Shown: one piece after another, positions 22,421-36,244 of the stretch
Layout of the letters: each line of letters starts with the position of its first letter
Position numbering within the stretch: position 1 is the stretch's first letter
Source of the DNA: Typha latifolia
Taxonomy: Eukaryota; Streptophyta; Magnoliopsida; Poales; Typhaceae
Direction: 5' to 3'
NCBI GenBank assembly: GCA_019914945.1
Contig: CM034099.1
Coordinates: forward strand, 20,052,704 to 20,116,703
DNA length: 64,000 bases
Translations under genes and position numbers: made by a program
The notes under the pieces: generated by a model
The model's database searches: none
Seen by the model: only the letters and a program-made list of their open reading frames with translations
What the model was told of the DNA's origin: nothing

Positions 22421-24381
22421 GATGGGAGCTAGGCCGCGGTTTAGCGTCGGCCTATTCTGTTTGGTTCCTTTTTATCTCCTCGATGACCATAGATAGTTTT
22501 CTGGAGGAAGGAAAGGAGATGGACAGAGAGAGTACTAAGATTAGTAATAGTAAGAGAACGGAAGACAACGCGGAGGTGATGGCATTCAGATTCAAATGTA
22601 CAGGTAACAGCGCAGTGGTTAGAAGAAGCCAGTTCAAAAGGAGAAGGTGAGTCACTAATGATATTTTTGAGCTCTAGATATTAAATTTACCTCAATTTGG
22701 AGAATGGGCAAGCAGAGAGTCTAAAGCCTTGTGGAATTTTTGCTTATTCTACAAGCTTACAGTAATCAATAACTAGTTAAAAGGGCATATGACCGTGATC
22801 ATGAGGTACGTTATCGGTACATTCTAAGCCTTTTCCCTTAATCGCATTGTTATTTGTAATTCATATATTGGGTATCTGAATAAATCTTCTTAGTTAATGG
22901 GCTATAGCTGATCAAATCCTTAAGTCATAGTTAGCCATTTTCGACGTATACGCATGCAATCCACCAATTTCAAAATTCTTTCGCACTAGAATTAATTTGA
23001 CTCCCGGGACAGTAGATAGCAGAGTAACTCTTCATGCCATCCACCATTATGCTACAGGGACTGTCTCCAAACAAAAGATTCATTGACAATCTTTGTCATT
23101 TACTAACTCTTCATGCCAAGCAACATTCAACATTGGAGCAGCGTTTGACATCCACTAAATTATGCATTACTAGGTATTAAATCTTTAGGTCATATTTGAT
23201 TAGTACATAAGCCTCTCTTATTTATAAATTATTATTATTTCTTATAAATAGTATTTAAATATTTTTTATCTTCGTGAGGATTAGACACATATTTCCTTAC
23301 CAAAATATACATAAATTATTTATTCACGATAAATCTAGGCCTTAATCTATAACTTGAAACCAGAGAGTCCTTTATTAATTGTTATATGTATATAGCTGAA
23401 ATGCCTCTGTGGTAGTACTTGAGACCTGCAAAATTTTGGATACATAACCTAACTTGTTTAGCATTGAAGAAAACTTTGAATATTTTCTCATCGATCCAAT
23501 ATATGGGTACAGGAGAATCTATTTGTCCTTATCATTTGCCTAACGAAAGCTTTGCCTTAGCTACCTTAATAGAGTAATTCTCACTTCAAAACTATCAGTA
23601 TCACAAGGTAGGATGACAAAGTTGACAACACAACCAACCAACATATATGATGTAGAATTTATGAAATTCCACCTAACTTAAAACCTCAACTTCCAACAAA
23701 ATATATTCCCCATCTAATGTGTTACTGCACTTTGCGAGTCTTCTCTACCAACTAGGGCATGTTAGGTAGAGATATTTACTTAATTAATTTGTCAAATACT
23801 AGATAAATACTCAGGAGTTACATCTATAATTTTGGTAACCGTTGAACTAAATTGTTTAAGGAAAGTCCAACTACTTATCAACACCCCATTTCTTTTAAAG
23901 TCCATACATTGCATGTCTTCCATTAATTAATTTGTCAAGTTGATTAGATAATAATTAAAGCTCACAACCAACATTTTACCGCATAATGAAAAGGTCATTA
24001 GAGAGAGAGAGAGAGAGGTCCCAATCTTGACAAGCTCCCTGCCGTCCGATCTAGATCCTAGTGCAACTACCGTTGTCTTCTTTACGAGGAGGGTATTTAT
24101 GTCAATTCACAATCGTCTTCTTCACCGAAGGCACCAATGACCAACCTCGACTTTACGCCTCACTCCACGTCCCGTCCCTTTTTTTAAACTCCAATCCTTC
24201 TCCCCCATGGCCAAAATAGTAGCTTTCGAAACCTTAGTCTCCTTCCTCCGATCTCGATCTCTCTCCGCTTCTCTCCGTAACTGTCAAGTCGTTCCTTCCA
24301 AGATCCACCAATCGATCCGAATCGCCTCGCCCTACAGAATAAAGTAGATTTCGATTCGTTCACTTCGAATTCTTCGGTCCG
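22421..24381. other. Intergenic, polygalacturonase upstream region
   Basis: AT-rich, no coding sequence recognised. A GA microsatellite lies at 23999-24017. The last 200 bases (24180-24381) become pyrimidine-rich and CT-dense, the likely promoter and leader of the next gene. Confidence 0.55.
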
Positions 24382-27300
24382 ATGGTTGAGATCTTCTCCT
24401 CCGGTGGTAGGTTTTACTTCCAGCAGCAGAGGAGATGGCTGCGTGCGTTCTTCTCGTCGCACAAGACCCTCCTTGCGGTTCTCTGGGTCGTTGGAGTCAC
24501 CTCGGTGTTCATATGGCAAAGTAGCTCTATAAATGTAATTAATATCTTTCGGCCGGCGTCGGCCCCGAGGCCGGTGCCGAGGCTGAGGGCGGCTGCGTAC
24601 AATTTGACGGATTTCGGAGGAGTCGGAGATGGGAAGACGCTGAACACAGAGGCGTTTGAAAGGGCAGTGGCTGCGATAGCCAGGCTTGCGAAGAAGGGCG
24701 GCGGGCAGCTCAACGTGCCCCCTGGGAACTGGTTGACGGCGCCGTTCAATCTTACGAGTCATATGACTCTCTTCCTTGCGGAGGGTGCTGTGATTCTTGG
24801 GATACAGGTGAAAAGTTTTGAATCATTTTAAGTTTAGGCGGAATTGTTTGATAATGATATGCCAATAATCAGGGATTTTGATAATTTTCCTCCCAGTTTT
24901 ATGATATTATGCATCAGCCATCCAAATCAAGTCCTCCGGTGAAGATAAAAATGAGTTTTAAGTTAGACGATGGCCTTTATAGACTTTCGCATTATTTTTT
25001 GCCGGAAAGAGTGAAGACACTTCAAAAGTAGTGATCAAGGACGTCGGTAGGTTATTTGCCAATTTTTGCTTGAATAGCGATTCACGTCATGCAGTCTTAT
25101 CTGATCTTCATTTGCATTTATTAATACTCTTTAGGACAGGGAAGTGGTTTATGACGATTGGAAAGTGCCATATGTCTTTCATGACTATGCTCGGAGAGTA
25201 TTAGGGCTTGTATCTTTGACCAATCTTCTTTCTAACTCTGCTATTTGGTATATAGTACTAGCTCAGAGTAATGTTACCTAAAAGTTGGTAGATCAAAGAA
25301 TATTACCAGAAGGAAGTCTGGAAGAAATCTTGAAATATGGAGAAAGAATACAGATCTAGTAATGTAAGCAGAGGAACAACTGGATGCAACAATTCTAAAA
25401 TTGGCAAGGAGCAAGGAGATCGTTGACTAAACATACCTTTATTCTAATTGGGAACCTAGTCACATTTATGAATTGATTAAGTTGTGGGGCACGTTGAGGC
25501 TACATTTAACACAAAGGAAAAGAAAATCCGTTTATATACTGAAGCAAAATGCCCTCCTATTTTATTTCTTCATTTTTTTGGTAAGATTTAATTTAGTTTT
25601 CTGAGTAACACCTAGAGTCTAATGATTTACATAGTAATGTTGTTTGAAATTGCAAAGCAAGGAAGCACAGTTCATTATTGGTTTGAATTTCCTCATTGGT
25701 GGAAATTTCAATTTTTCTTAATAAACTGCATGAATTTACTACGAAATGATGGTTGTTTCAATTCTAGTCACTCCTTTGGATCCCTTATTTGCTAGTGTAT
25801 TTGTTAAGATGCACAGCATTTAACTACTACTACTATTTCATGCCCTATAACAGGATGAGAGGTATTGGCCATTATTGCCTCCATTGCCATCTTATGGTTA
25901 TGGACGTGAGCATAAGGGGCCTCGATATGGGAGTCTTATTCATGCTCAAAATTTGAAGGATGTGGTTATAACAGGTCAGCTTCTTACTTATCCTTCCATT
26001 TGGTCCTTTTTATTTCCTTATGCTTCTTTCTTTACTGGCAAAATGCACCGTTCGAGCTTCTGAGAAATTCATTAAGCAAATTAAACTAGATGATAAATTA
26101 CTGAAAAGAATATTTTTGTCAAGCTTAGAGATATAGTTTAGTAAGGAACTAGTAAATCTCTGGATAAATGAAAAAAAAAGAAAGAAACAAAATAGGGAGG
26201 CTATTCTTTGAAGAGGGGTTCAATCAGTCGATGCCTCTAGTATCATTGGTTCAAGTCAACCTAAAATGAAGTCTAAGCTCGTTCTAATCAGACCAGAATC
26301 AGATTCTTTTTATGTTTCCTGAAAGCAAATACAAGGCAGGGGATATGTTTGCCTAAATTGCTGGAGTCTCTTAGAAGTGAGTAAAACTTGATCCAGTTGG
26401 TAGCAAGAATAATTCTTTGTTGACCCCCCCCACTAACCAGTCACTTAGATGTTTTATTTGGGACTGAAGGCTTGTTTGTTGTTGTCGTCGTCTTCATCGA
26501 AGTTTATTTCAAACATTCTTTGAATCGAATGGAAACTAAGTTAAATCGTATCATTTGTCTTAAATAGCCCTTAATGCCCTTAGTTAAATCACCTTGTATT
26601 TGTAGATGTTTTTGTGTTCCAGTTGTTTTTAAGTTGTGTGGTTTTTTAACTCGATATTCACTTTTTATTGATGAACAAGATTGCGGTGATTGATTGGTCG
26701 TGCTATCTTATCCTTGATTTTGTCAACAGGACATAATGGTACCATAAATGGTCAAGGTCAAGCTTGGTGGACTAAATACCGCCAAAAAATACTCAATTAC
26801 ACAAGGGGCCCTCTTGTTCAGCTCATGTGGTCCAAGGATATCATCATTTCCAACATAACTCTTCGTGATTCTCCATTCTGGACGCTTCATCCATATGACT
26901 GCAAGAATGTGACCATCTCAAATGTGACCATCTTGGCTCCGGTTACTGGAGCTCCCAACACAGATGGAATAGATCCAGGTATCTATACAGCGTAGGTGCT
27001 GTGACCATTCCTATGTTATGGAGAATAGGATAATGCAGCTGCACTATTTGATTAACTAATTTTTAGGAACTTCCTTATAGTTTGTTCTCTCTGTAGCTCT
27101 GCACACCATGTTTGCTTGGATAGTTTTATCTAATAGTAAAAGATGTGAACCTGATTCTCGAAGGTTACCATGACATGAGTGATGCGTCCCCTTTTATCTT
27201 TTGCATCCTACTTCCTAAGCTTCTCGTTGCATTTTTGTACTAAAATCATAAGCACAGAAATATAAAATCCTGCTACTCTCATAAGCATGATGATTAACTG

Positions 27301-29317
27301 TAAAAGTTTCATGATACTTCCATCATCCCTTTTGTTTATAGCCTTTCAAAGTCTGACTTGTTCATGTTGTGGATGCAGATTCTTGTGAGGGTATGGTGAT
27401 AGAAAATTGTTACATATGTGTTGGTGATGATGGGATAGCAATAAAGAGTGGTTGGGATCAATATGGTATTGCATATGGGCGTCCATCTACCAATATTTTA
27501 ATCCGCAATGTCACAGTTCGTTCTGTGGTGAGGTGAGATATTTATTGAGCATTTCATGTCATCTGGATAAGCATGCAAGTTTCTTAACGACATTCAGCAA
27601 TGGGCATGCTATCATTGGAGCAGCAAGACATGTAGCATATTATATTAAAATTTTAACTATTGAAGTATAAAACATATTGTTTGGGCAAGGTGCAGGCCTT
27701 CTCAAATTTTAGTTTTTCTTTTGCCAGACCCATAAATTGAATATGCTTGCATATATGATTATTAGGCCTGTCAATACTCTTATGTGATAGAACTTTAAAA
27801 ATAGGTGATAGTCCTATTATCTCAAGCCTGGCCATATTATTTTGTACTGTATAATAGGTTCTTTGATGCTTGCTCTCTGACCTATCATTCATCTCATCAT
27901 GATACTTGGATTATCTTGCTCTTCTGTCTTTTGGAGTCGGTTTGAGAGATCTTAGCCTGATAGGTGAGGCTGGGTTTTTTATATTTAGGCCTGCTCAATT
28001 TTGAGCTGAAGACACACTAATATCTTTAAAGTCAGGTCAGTTTTGCCCACCCAAAATTATTCGGGCTTAGAGTTGGTTTGGATTGAAACCAGCCAGACAA
28101 GTGAAATGTTCAGGTTTAATTTCAGATAAATGAATATTTCTTATGTAACAATTTGTATTTAATTTGAAATAATGAAATATTGACCGGGGAACATAAAAGT
28201 TAAAGTTTGTCCCCTTTAACAGAAGACCCTCGCCTTAACAGTGTGCATATGTCCATATTGAGATGTATCAATATTTCCCAAATCAATCTTTATCAAGCTG
28301 TTAATTTGCACTAGCTAGCTCTACATAATTACAGATATTTCTACGTAAATTTGTGTACTTCATAACTACAGATATTCCTACATAAATTTGTGTAATCTTT
28401 GTTAATAGGTTGCTTCTTTTTTTCCCAGAGCATTCATTTCGTAAATTGTCTTTCCCCTGTAGTGCTTTGAGAAATCAATTGATGCTAACAGCTGATATCT
28501 TGAAAATAAAAAACGGAATTACCTTGGGCTCATGAGACCTCATTTGTTTATCCCAGTTCAGTACTATGAAAAATTATTAAGCTAGATATTATAGCTGTAT
28601 TATAGGAGATCTGTTTTCAGGCCAATAGAGAGTCTCCACAGATGGTCACTTAATTAATTTTGTTTATCAGGATGGGTTTGAGAGCTGTAATTTTGCATTT
28701 CTAGCTATTTTTTCGTCGACCATGTTTCAAATTCAATGAGCTATTTGAGTGGCTTAACATTGTTCCTGAAGTCGTTATTGTGGATGCACAGTGCTGGAGT
28801 ATCAATAGGCAGTGAGATGTCAGGTGGAGTTTCAAATGTTACTGTAGAAAACCTTCATGTTTGGGAGACAAGACGTGCTGTGAGGATCAAGACTGCCCCT
28901 GGAAGAGGGGCCTATGTTCACAACATCCTCTATCGGAACCTGACCTTTGATAATGTCCGTGTTGGAATTGTGGTGAAGACTGATTATAACGAGCACCCTG
29001 ACGAAGGCTTCGATCCGAAGGCTGCCCCAGACATTAAGAACATAACCTTCATAGGGATCCATGGGCAGGGCGTACGAGTACCAGTGCGGATTCAGGGGAG
29101 TGAAGTGATACCCATAAAGGAGGTCAGTTTCCAGGATATGTCTGTTGGTATAACCTACAAGAAGAAGCATATCTTTCAATGCGCCTTTGTCGAGGGGCGT
29201 GTCATTGGCTATGTTTTCCCTGCACCCTGCGAGAACCTAGATATTTACGATGAGAAAGGACGACTAGTTAAACGTTCAGTATCACAGAACAGCACCGACA
29301 TTGATTATGATTTCTGA
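24382..29317 (+). CDS. Membrane-anchored GH28 polygalacturonase-like protein
   Basis: Five exons: 24382-24807, 25854-25974, 26730-26978, 27379-27532, 28792-29317; 491 residues. A short basic cytosolic start and one helix at about 29-45 (LLAVLWVVGVTSVFIW) predict a type II membrane or signal-anchor protein. The lumenal part opens with YNLTDFGGVGDGKTLNTEAF, the GH28 N-terminal signature. Catalytic motifs: NTDGIDP (259-265), VGDDGIAIKSG (280-290; Asp pair 282-283) and RIKT (348-351). The usual GHG motif is replaced by SAGVSIGSE (317-325), so the motif histidine is absent; as I recall this is shared by this plant subgroup. Known family role: hydrolysis of homogalacturonan in the cell wall or secretory route. 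Activity of this variant is uncertain. Several N-glycosylation sequons are present. Intron 4 (about 1.26 kb) holds a small tandem repeat. Confidence 0.9.
28325..28394. repeat. 33-bp tandem repeat, period 37, in polygalacturonase intron 4
   Basis: Two copies of ATAA(T/C)TACAGATATT followed by (T/C)CTAC(G/A)TAAATTTGTGTA, at 28325-28357 and 28362-28394, with three differences. Confidence 0.85.
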
Positions 29318-30500
29318 ATAATACGAATTGCCCTTCCATTTTCAAGGCCAGAGAGATGCTGGATGGTTTTTTTTTTCTTTCAAAGTTATCACCTTATCAA
29401 GAATTTGTAGTTGTACTCCAGTTTTTCTATTCATTCTTTCCCCTTGTTTACTTTTGCTCTTGTATATAGAGAATATTCAGTTGCTTATACTGCTGGGATA
29501 TCAGGCCATGCATGAGCATGTTGCGGCCTAGCAGCTTTTGATTTTCTTGTCACTCTAGAGATAGTCCATTATAGATATTGACAACTAAGGGGAAATAAAT
29601 GATAGGGTCTTTATGAAAAATAGACAATAATTCAAAGGGTCTAAATATAATCATCCCTATATTTAATCTCTTCTGCACTCTATTTTTATTTAGGGCATTG
29701 CTTCTTGCTCTCATAAAAGTCTTTGCATTGACATTCATGAGATATAAACAATGGGTTCTATGTGAAAATAGATAATGCTTAAAATGGTCCAAGTGTAATC
29801 ATCTCAATATTTAATCACTTTGCACTCTACTTTTGGTTAGGTGTTACTTCATGTTCCAGTAAAAGTCTGCAGCTTAAGCTAGTACACTGACATTCATGAG
29901 GAATAAGTGAAAATAAGGTAGAGTAAACACTGAAGCATCAGCAAGGGTTGAGAGGACCTCTTGGAGAGACAGTAGCCATTATGGATAGGTTTTCTCCAAG
30001 TTGTGTTTAATTGCTAGATTAAGTGGATTTGTGCATATGTTTTAGCTTTGCGAAGGCTCGGCAGATATTTTCATTAAATCCAAGACTAATATAATAATTA
30101 TAGTCTGACACACATAATGAGAGGGGGAATAAAATGATGATCATTTGGCACAATTCTCACGCCTAACTAAAGTAGACAAAACTATCTAGGCAAAGGGCAT
30201 ACCATCTCCTACTGGAGAACCAAGTGAGGAGAGAGAGCAATACATTCTACAGCCTTAAAGATCTTGTTTGCTTTGAGTTTAAAAACTCTTCTCAACTAGT
30301 TTAATTTTTTTTTATATCTAATTAAATTTACTTTAAAAATTTAAGACTAAGAAGTAAAACTATCTAATTAAGTTTAGAGCTTAGTCTCAGACCAATCAAG
30401 AACTATAAGCATGCCCATTAAATTGGGCTTTACTTATATAGTTATATAGTTATACCACTATTTTCTTCTTTCTCTCCAACTCTCTCTCTCTCTCACTGGG
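29318..30500. other. Polygalacturonase 3' flank and cupin promoter
   Basis: Holds an imperfect tandem duplication (about 29590-29905). A CT microsatellite (30481-30494) lies just before the cupin ATG. No coding sequence recognised. Confidence 0.55.
29590..29905. repeat. Diverged ~155-bp tandem duplication
   Basis: Two copies share, in order: GAAAA-TAGA-AAT, AATGGTCCAA/AAGGGTCTAA, TAATCATC, ATATTTAATC, GCACTCTA-TTT, TAAAAGTCT, and TGACATTCATGAG at the ends (about 29730 and 29889). Divergence is roughly a quarter of positions by eye, so the duplication is old. Confidence 0.7.
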
Positions 30501-32045
30501 ATGGATTCTACCAAAAAGGCTTCGCAGATCGTAGCGCTGTTGGACCTGAAGCCTCACCCAGATGGAGGATTCTTCTTGGAGACCTTCAGGGATTACTCCA
30601 TCACTCTCTCTAAGTCTCAACTCCCACCTCACTGTAAGCATCCATTAGGTTCCTCCTGTTCACTGCTTTGAAGATTAATTTGTGATTGAGAGTTCCTCTT
30701 ACCTGCTAAAATTTTGCTAGAAATGATCTTCTACAGTATATATCTTTTGGTTTTCGGATTGATTGCTGATATAGGTCCCTTTAATATCTAATTTGATCTA
30801 ATCATCTCATTTAGGGCTTTTCCCCATCCCATCTATTCACTGAATCTATGGAGAAAGTTAGTGATTTCTTGATCATGGCATTGTATTCTTAAAAATCATC
30901 CGTGCTGTGGATTACTGTTCAGCTTTCTTCGATTTTGATCTCTTGTGAGTATGAGTTGCTACTTAGACTGTCTAAATTTGCCTAATTTATGGTAACCTCT
31001 ATTTTTTTTTTCTAATACTATAGTTCCTTTTTGAACACATGAAGTACTTTGTTTGGTATTCTTATTGTCATGGAAGCATCTCATTGAAGTGGGAATTGAA
31101 GGATTTGTATGTTTTGTTAGGGTTTAAGATCAGTGTATCACAGAAGATGTTCTATTGATATCACCTAGGATTACTTTGCCCATTTGCGTTATCAGCCATA
31201 GACATTGACACCCATTCAATCAAATAAGTTGCATGTGAGACCGCTTCCTGCTTAATTATGTCACTCTCTTTGTAAACGTAGTCATTTTCTGATTTCAGAC
31301 ATACCTTACTGTCAATTAAGTCTTGCTCATCCAAGATAAGCTTTGATGTAAGCATATCCAATTTCTCCTGTGGATTAAATACTAAGTACTAACTCAAATT
31401 CTGACATCAGGCTTTCTAGGAGACACTTATCTCTTATGATTGCAGTTTTAGTTTATTGCCTTATGAGCATATGCAACAACTAACTTAAGTTTAACCTCTA
31501 GATAAGGTGGATCGGGCCGTAAGCAGTTCGATTTATTTCTTGCTTCCATCAGGGGGTATTGCTCACCTTCATCGCATCCCTTGTGCCGAAACCTGGCACT
31601 TCTACATGGGAGACCCCCTCACGGTTTGTACTGCGTTCCATCTATTGATATAGATTGCATTTACAGAAGTGTATTTGTCCTACTTCATAAAGTGCTGATA
31701 TTTTAATCTGTCACTCTTCTTCAGGTATTTGAGCTATACGATGATGGCCGCATTAAGCTTACCATCGTTGGACTGGACCTAGAAGCTGGCCACCAGCCAC
31801 AGTACACAGTTCCACCAAACATATGGTTTGGCGCATTCCCGACCTTGGATGTCGAATCCTCATCATCTGATGGAAGTGTTCTCAACAAAGCACCAACCAG
31901 AGATCCTGAGCTGCATTATTCTCTGGTTGGTGTCACCTGTGCTCCTGCCTTCCAATTCGACGACAATGAGTTAGCAACGCGTGATGAGCTGAAGGCTCTT
32001 GCTCCCGCTGCCGAACCCTTCATCAACTACCTCATTCCTTCCTAG
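30501..32045 (+). CDS. DUF985 (cupin-5) family protein
   Basis: Three exons: 30501-30633, 31502-31623, 31725-32045; 191 residues. The start MDSTKKASQIVALLDLKPHP leads into DGGFFLETFRD, a DUF985 signature. The cupin barrel contains SSIYFLLPSGGIAHLHRIPC, ETWHFYMGDPLT and QYTVPPNIWFGAFPT; the end has YSLVGVTCAPAFQFDDNELA. His residues in HLHRIPCAETWHF are the likely metal- or ligand-facing positions. Members exist in bacteria and plants as small, probably cytosolic proteins of unproven function; no reaction should be assumed. Length fits the family. Exon 1 starts directly after a CT repeat leader. Confidence 0.9.
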
Positions 32046-35000
32046 ATGAATCAAGTCGTTAATGCTTTGTTCATGCAAATGATTTCTTGGCCCCTTCACT
32101 CTTTTACGACATGAGTATTGCATGTTATGTGACCAGAAGTTCTTGTTAAACATCTTTATGTGAGCTACATAGTGACTGAAATGAGCAAAGTTGATTTGAA
32201 ATTCAGTTTCATTATACTTCACAGTAGGGCAATAAGATGGTCTGGCATGAACTCTAGCTTGATATCAGCGGCGTAGTGAATCAGCTATTACCAATTAAGT
32301 CATAAGCTTTTGGATAAACTGATGTATCACATCCCTGTACTAGTCAATCAGGAAAGCAAAACTTGAATAGGTCGACGAATTAGGCTGCTGATAACTTCCG
32401 ATGAGCAATTGAAGAAGTCATAGACGATTTTTGTTCCTTAATTGACAACAAAAATGACATATTCCTTGCAGATATGGTCAAGCTTAAATCATGTCGTCTT
32501 TGAATTGCTCAGGAATAATGGATTTTCTATGGTGGAAAAGTATTTCGCAATCCTTCAAAGCAAAGACCAAAAAAAACTTTCATTGTTCTTTACCAAATCT
32601 CTTGACTAGAGTGAAAAATTGCATATTCCCATGATATAACTTTCTAAAAAAACTAAAAAATGGTTGTGTAGGAAAAAATAACTATCTGTTCACATAAGCT
32701 TATTGCTAATTGCCCCAATTTGTCCCAAACTAAGGTGGTTTAAGTAGTTGCAATCATGCAACAGTGGCAAAACCCTCTTGATTATGTCTCCAATCACTTA
32801 ACATTTGTATTTCCTAAATGGTAATAATAAAAATTGCAACCTCACACAAGAAAAACAAAACACAAATAACTCCTTAAATATTGAGATACTTAGGCCTCAA
32901 ACTTTTAGCTAATATAATAAGATGTTTAATCTAGGCTTCAAGTTATGTGCATCGCTGAACAAATACTCCGAATCAAATGCCGTCGAGACCTGATCCAAAC
33001 CGTCTCGCTGCCGAGTTGCTCTTCTAAGTCAACCGCACTGTAGAACCATCAATCGCACTGTCAAACTATTAACCCATCAACCAATTTTTTTTATAATATT
33101 ATTTGGAGTCAAAGTAGAAGAAAAGACATTCTTAATTATGGATAATCTTTAGTAGAGTTTATAGCCACTACACAAATGAGCGATGATGGCCTGCAATAAT
33201 TAGTATGCTTTGTTGTCCATGAACAGCAAGCTGTAATAATACACCCGTCTCGCACTAAGGACCACCCTGGCTTTTTATGAACTAATGGACGGAGGATATT
33301 GAGCCAAACCTTTTGAGCACACTTGTCCTTCCACGTTTGTCTACACTATTCTCGAGGGTCTGACTCCTAAAGATGCGAACAGACGCTATTCACATTGTCG
33401 GATAAGTTTCGCGGATAGTGGGGTTTTGGTTGTCGAACAAACGTTATTCACGTAGATAACGTGAACCCCCCGTTTGGAGTCCCATCTCCATCTCGAATCC
33501 CGTGTAACAGTACACAACACAGCGCATTTCGCTAGGCGAAGAGGACTGCCACCTGCTTCCGCCACGTATCTACGAAGAGCATTTTAAATGTGGGAATAAA
33601 ATCATAAATTGTGGATAATAGTTTGCCGAAATTTTAAGCAAAATAGTTCGACTTTTTTAATTTAAGATAAAGTTTACTCCACGGAGTTTAGCTTTATTTT
33701 ATTTTATCTTTATATGCTTTAAATTTAATCACTTAACTCTTTTTTTTTCGTCCAGATCAATTAAAACTGTTGGTAAGAGCTGCAACTTAGTCTGAATAAG
33801 AAAAGGGTAGTACACGTGGGTATAATAAAATCTGATCAAATTATAGGAGGATAAGTATAAATTAATTTTAAATTTATTAGAGGAGTTTTTACATTTTTAG
33901 AGTAATAAATTGAACTATTTTTTTTAATAGTAGTTTCTCACGCATAGTTATGAAGCATATAATATTACTGAAAGAACACCTTGGTGAAAAACTCGCCAAT
34001 TTCACCAATAGGTGATTAATCAATAAAAATATATATTTTTTGAAATATTAATCTTCTTTGAGACAAGTAAAAAATAACAAGCATTAGAACAATTTAGAAT
34101 TAGGAAGATATACTAATATTACATCCTGGTCTTATTTTCTTTCACGGTCAGAGTTTTATGAAGTCAATTTGTATACTTCAAAATAGTGTATATTGTTCAC
34201 TTAAGGATGACGCAAATAAAAGTGAAATATTATCTTCTCAAGTCATTCCTATCAGACTCTTTGTTAGGGTTTCTTCCTTCTTTTTTTCTCCTGTAAATAA
34301 TTTTTCTGTGTTGCCATTAAATGATTTCCTCCCTCGGATGCTTTGTTTACGAGGGAAGAGGCTTTTTGCTTCCCCATGAGTTTTCTTTTCTATTTCATTT
34401 CCTTTCTCTTTCCTCACTAGCTTGTTTGTGTGTCATGAAGAGTTCATCTATTATGAGTGGGTGGCTTTATTTCACCCCACTCGTCTCCTGACTTTATTTA
34501 CTCGGTGTCTCTTCGTCTCTACCGTGTTGAGTGTTGTTGTCATTGTCTCCTCCTCTCTCTCGTTCCACAGGGGGAGATGAGAGAGGAGAGGGTAACATTT
34601 TTTTTCTCTTTTTTTTCTCTACTTGTCGCAACCAATGATCTTGCTTGGCATGCAGCTCTACCATAGTGATCTGATAGGTGGATGCAAGTTGGGGAGGCCC
34701 TCCTCATCTTTCACCTGCTATCTTTTATCGAGGTAGCATGTAGTTGTAACGGTGAGGGCCAAAGGATGTGGGTGACGCTATGGCAATTTGGGTTTGGCTA
34801 GGGAGAAGATTGCTAGATTTTATCACTAATGCCACCTTGAGATGACACATCGTCGAATACTTAGCTTGGATCCTCTCATATTTAGTTTTCCAATTAGAGG
34901 AAGCATTTTCTTTTTTTTTCTTTTTCCTTATTGTAGATTAAGATTTTATCACTTCAGAGACTTTTCAGGGATACATAGGATTGAGTAACGAAATTGCACG

Positions 35001-35548
35001 CTGAGTTTAAGCCCTCTACCCCCACGAATCCCTCAGCAACTCCTATTAAGATCAAAGTTGCTACTAGTTTCAGTTCAAATGCGGTGATATTTTAACTCAA
35101 TATTCAACCTACGTATTGAAACTAAATTTAACAAATAGTTTTTTTTAAAATAATAATAATCAAAATGCATGTGCTACTGCAGCAACCGCGAGAATTCGGG
35201 GATCTCGAGACGATGACTTTTGATATTAAAAATTAAACCTGCAAACCCAATATTATTAAAAGCAACAATTGATCTAATCTCGGACCTTTGATTAGTGCCA
35301 TGCCTCATCAGTCATCAGGTAGTATAATAAGAAAGAAATTCCCATAAATTAGGAGGTATTAAAAGAAAACAACAAAAGAAATAACGTTTAGTGTTTCTGA
35401 TGCCGTATGAGATTATGCCACTTGACACTCGCCAATTATCTAATTAAGATCACGTGCATTCGCGGGTGTCGGCGGGCCACGATAACTAAGCCCAAGGGAA
35501 CGACAAAAACGTGAGAAGAACGAGTTTTTTTTTTTCTTCTTTTTTCTC

Positions 35549-35575
35549 ATTATTATTATTATTATTATTATTATT
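35549..35575. repeat. (ATT)n microsatellite
   Basis: Nine uninterrupted ATT units following a T-rich tract. Confidence 0.9.
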
Positions 35576-36200
35576 TAAGTACAATAATATTATGCGTTCA
35601 ATTAAGTCATTGTCCTTTGCTACGCTGTTCAAGTCTCTTGCAATCTCTAAGCGGTGCTGCCATTAATGACTAAAAGGGAAACTTGTCTTAGGGCCCACTT
35701 TTTATCTCCTCTATTTTATTTTTTTAAGTTTAAATATTTATATTTTTGTTATTTGTTTGATATCTCGTTTTAATATTATCCGTCTATATTCAACTAAGTG
35801 TTAGCTTCTTTTATTGGCATCCTAACTCTCTTTTTTTCTTCTATTCATGTATATTAAAATATATCTGTTACTTTAAAGTTAAATAAAAGACTTCTATATA
35901 AAAAAGTAAGTCGATTTGTTACACGAGCAATGATTCCATACTAACAAATTAGTTATTGAAAATAATTTTCATCATTGGATAAATTAAAGGGTATATAAGA
36001 CACTTTACATATGTGATTAAATTAATTAATAAAAAAATTAGAATTTAAGTATTTTCTTAGCTTATTCTTATAATTGTTTTCTTAATAATAGGACCGTCAA
36101 ATTCTACCAATTTATTATTATTTTTAATTTTAATTAAAAAAAATAGATAGCTAAGAGAGAAATGAAATATGACTAATTTATCCTTACAATTTAAAAAAGT

Positions 36201-36244
36201 GACCGATACTTCCGGTTAATATGACCAGTACTTCTGGTTAATTT
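36201..36244. repeat. 22-bp tandem repeat
   Basis: GACC(G/A)(A/G)TACTTC(C/T)GGTTAAT followed by AT or TT occurs twice back to back. Confidence 0.8.

Noticed and set aside
22452..22655. 67-codon Leu-rich minus-strand frame, considered as a signal peptide for the pseudogene
   Set aside because: It does not join in frame with the LRR leader at 22400 and has only simple Leu/Ser composition.
31161..31361. 66-codon minus-strand frame in the first cupin intron
   Set aside because: Composition looks protein-like but no family is recognisable and no splice partners were seen.
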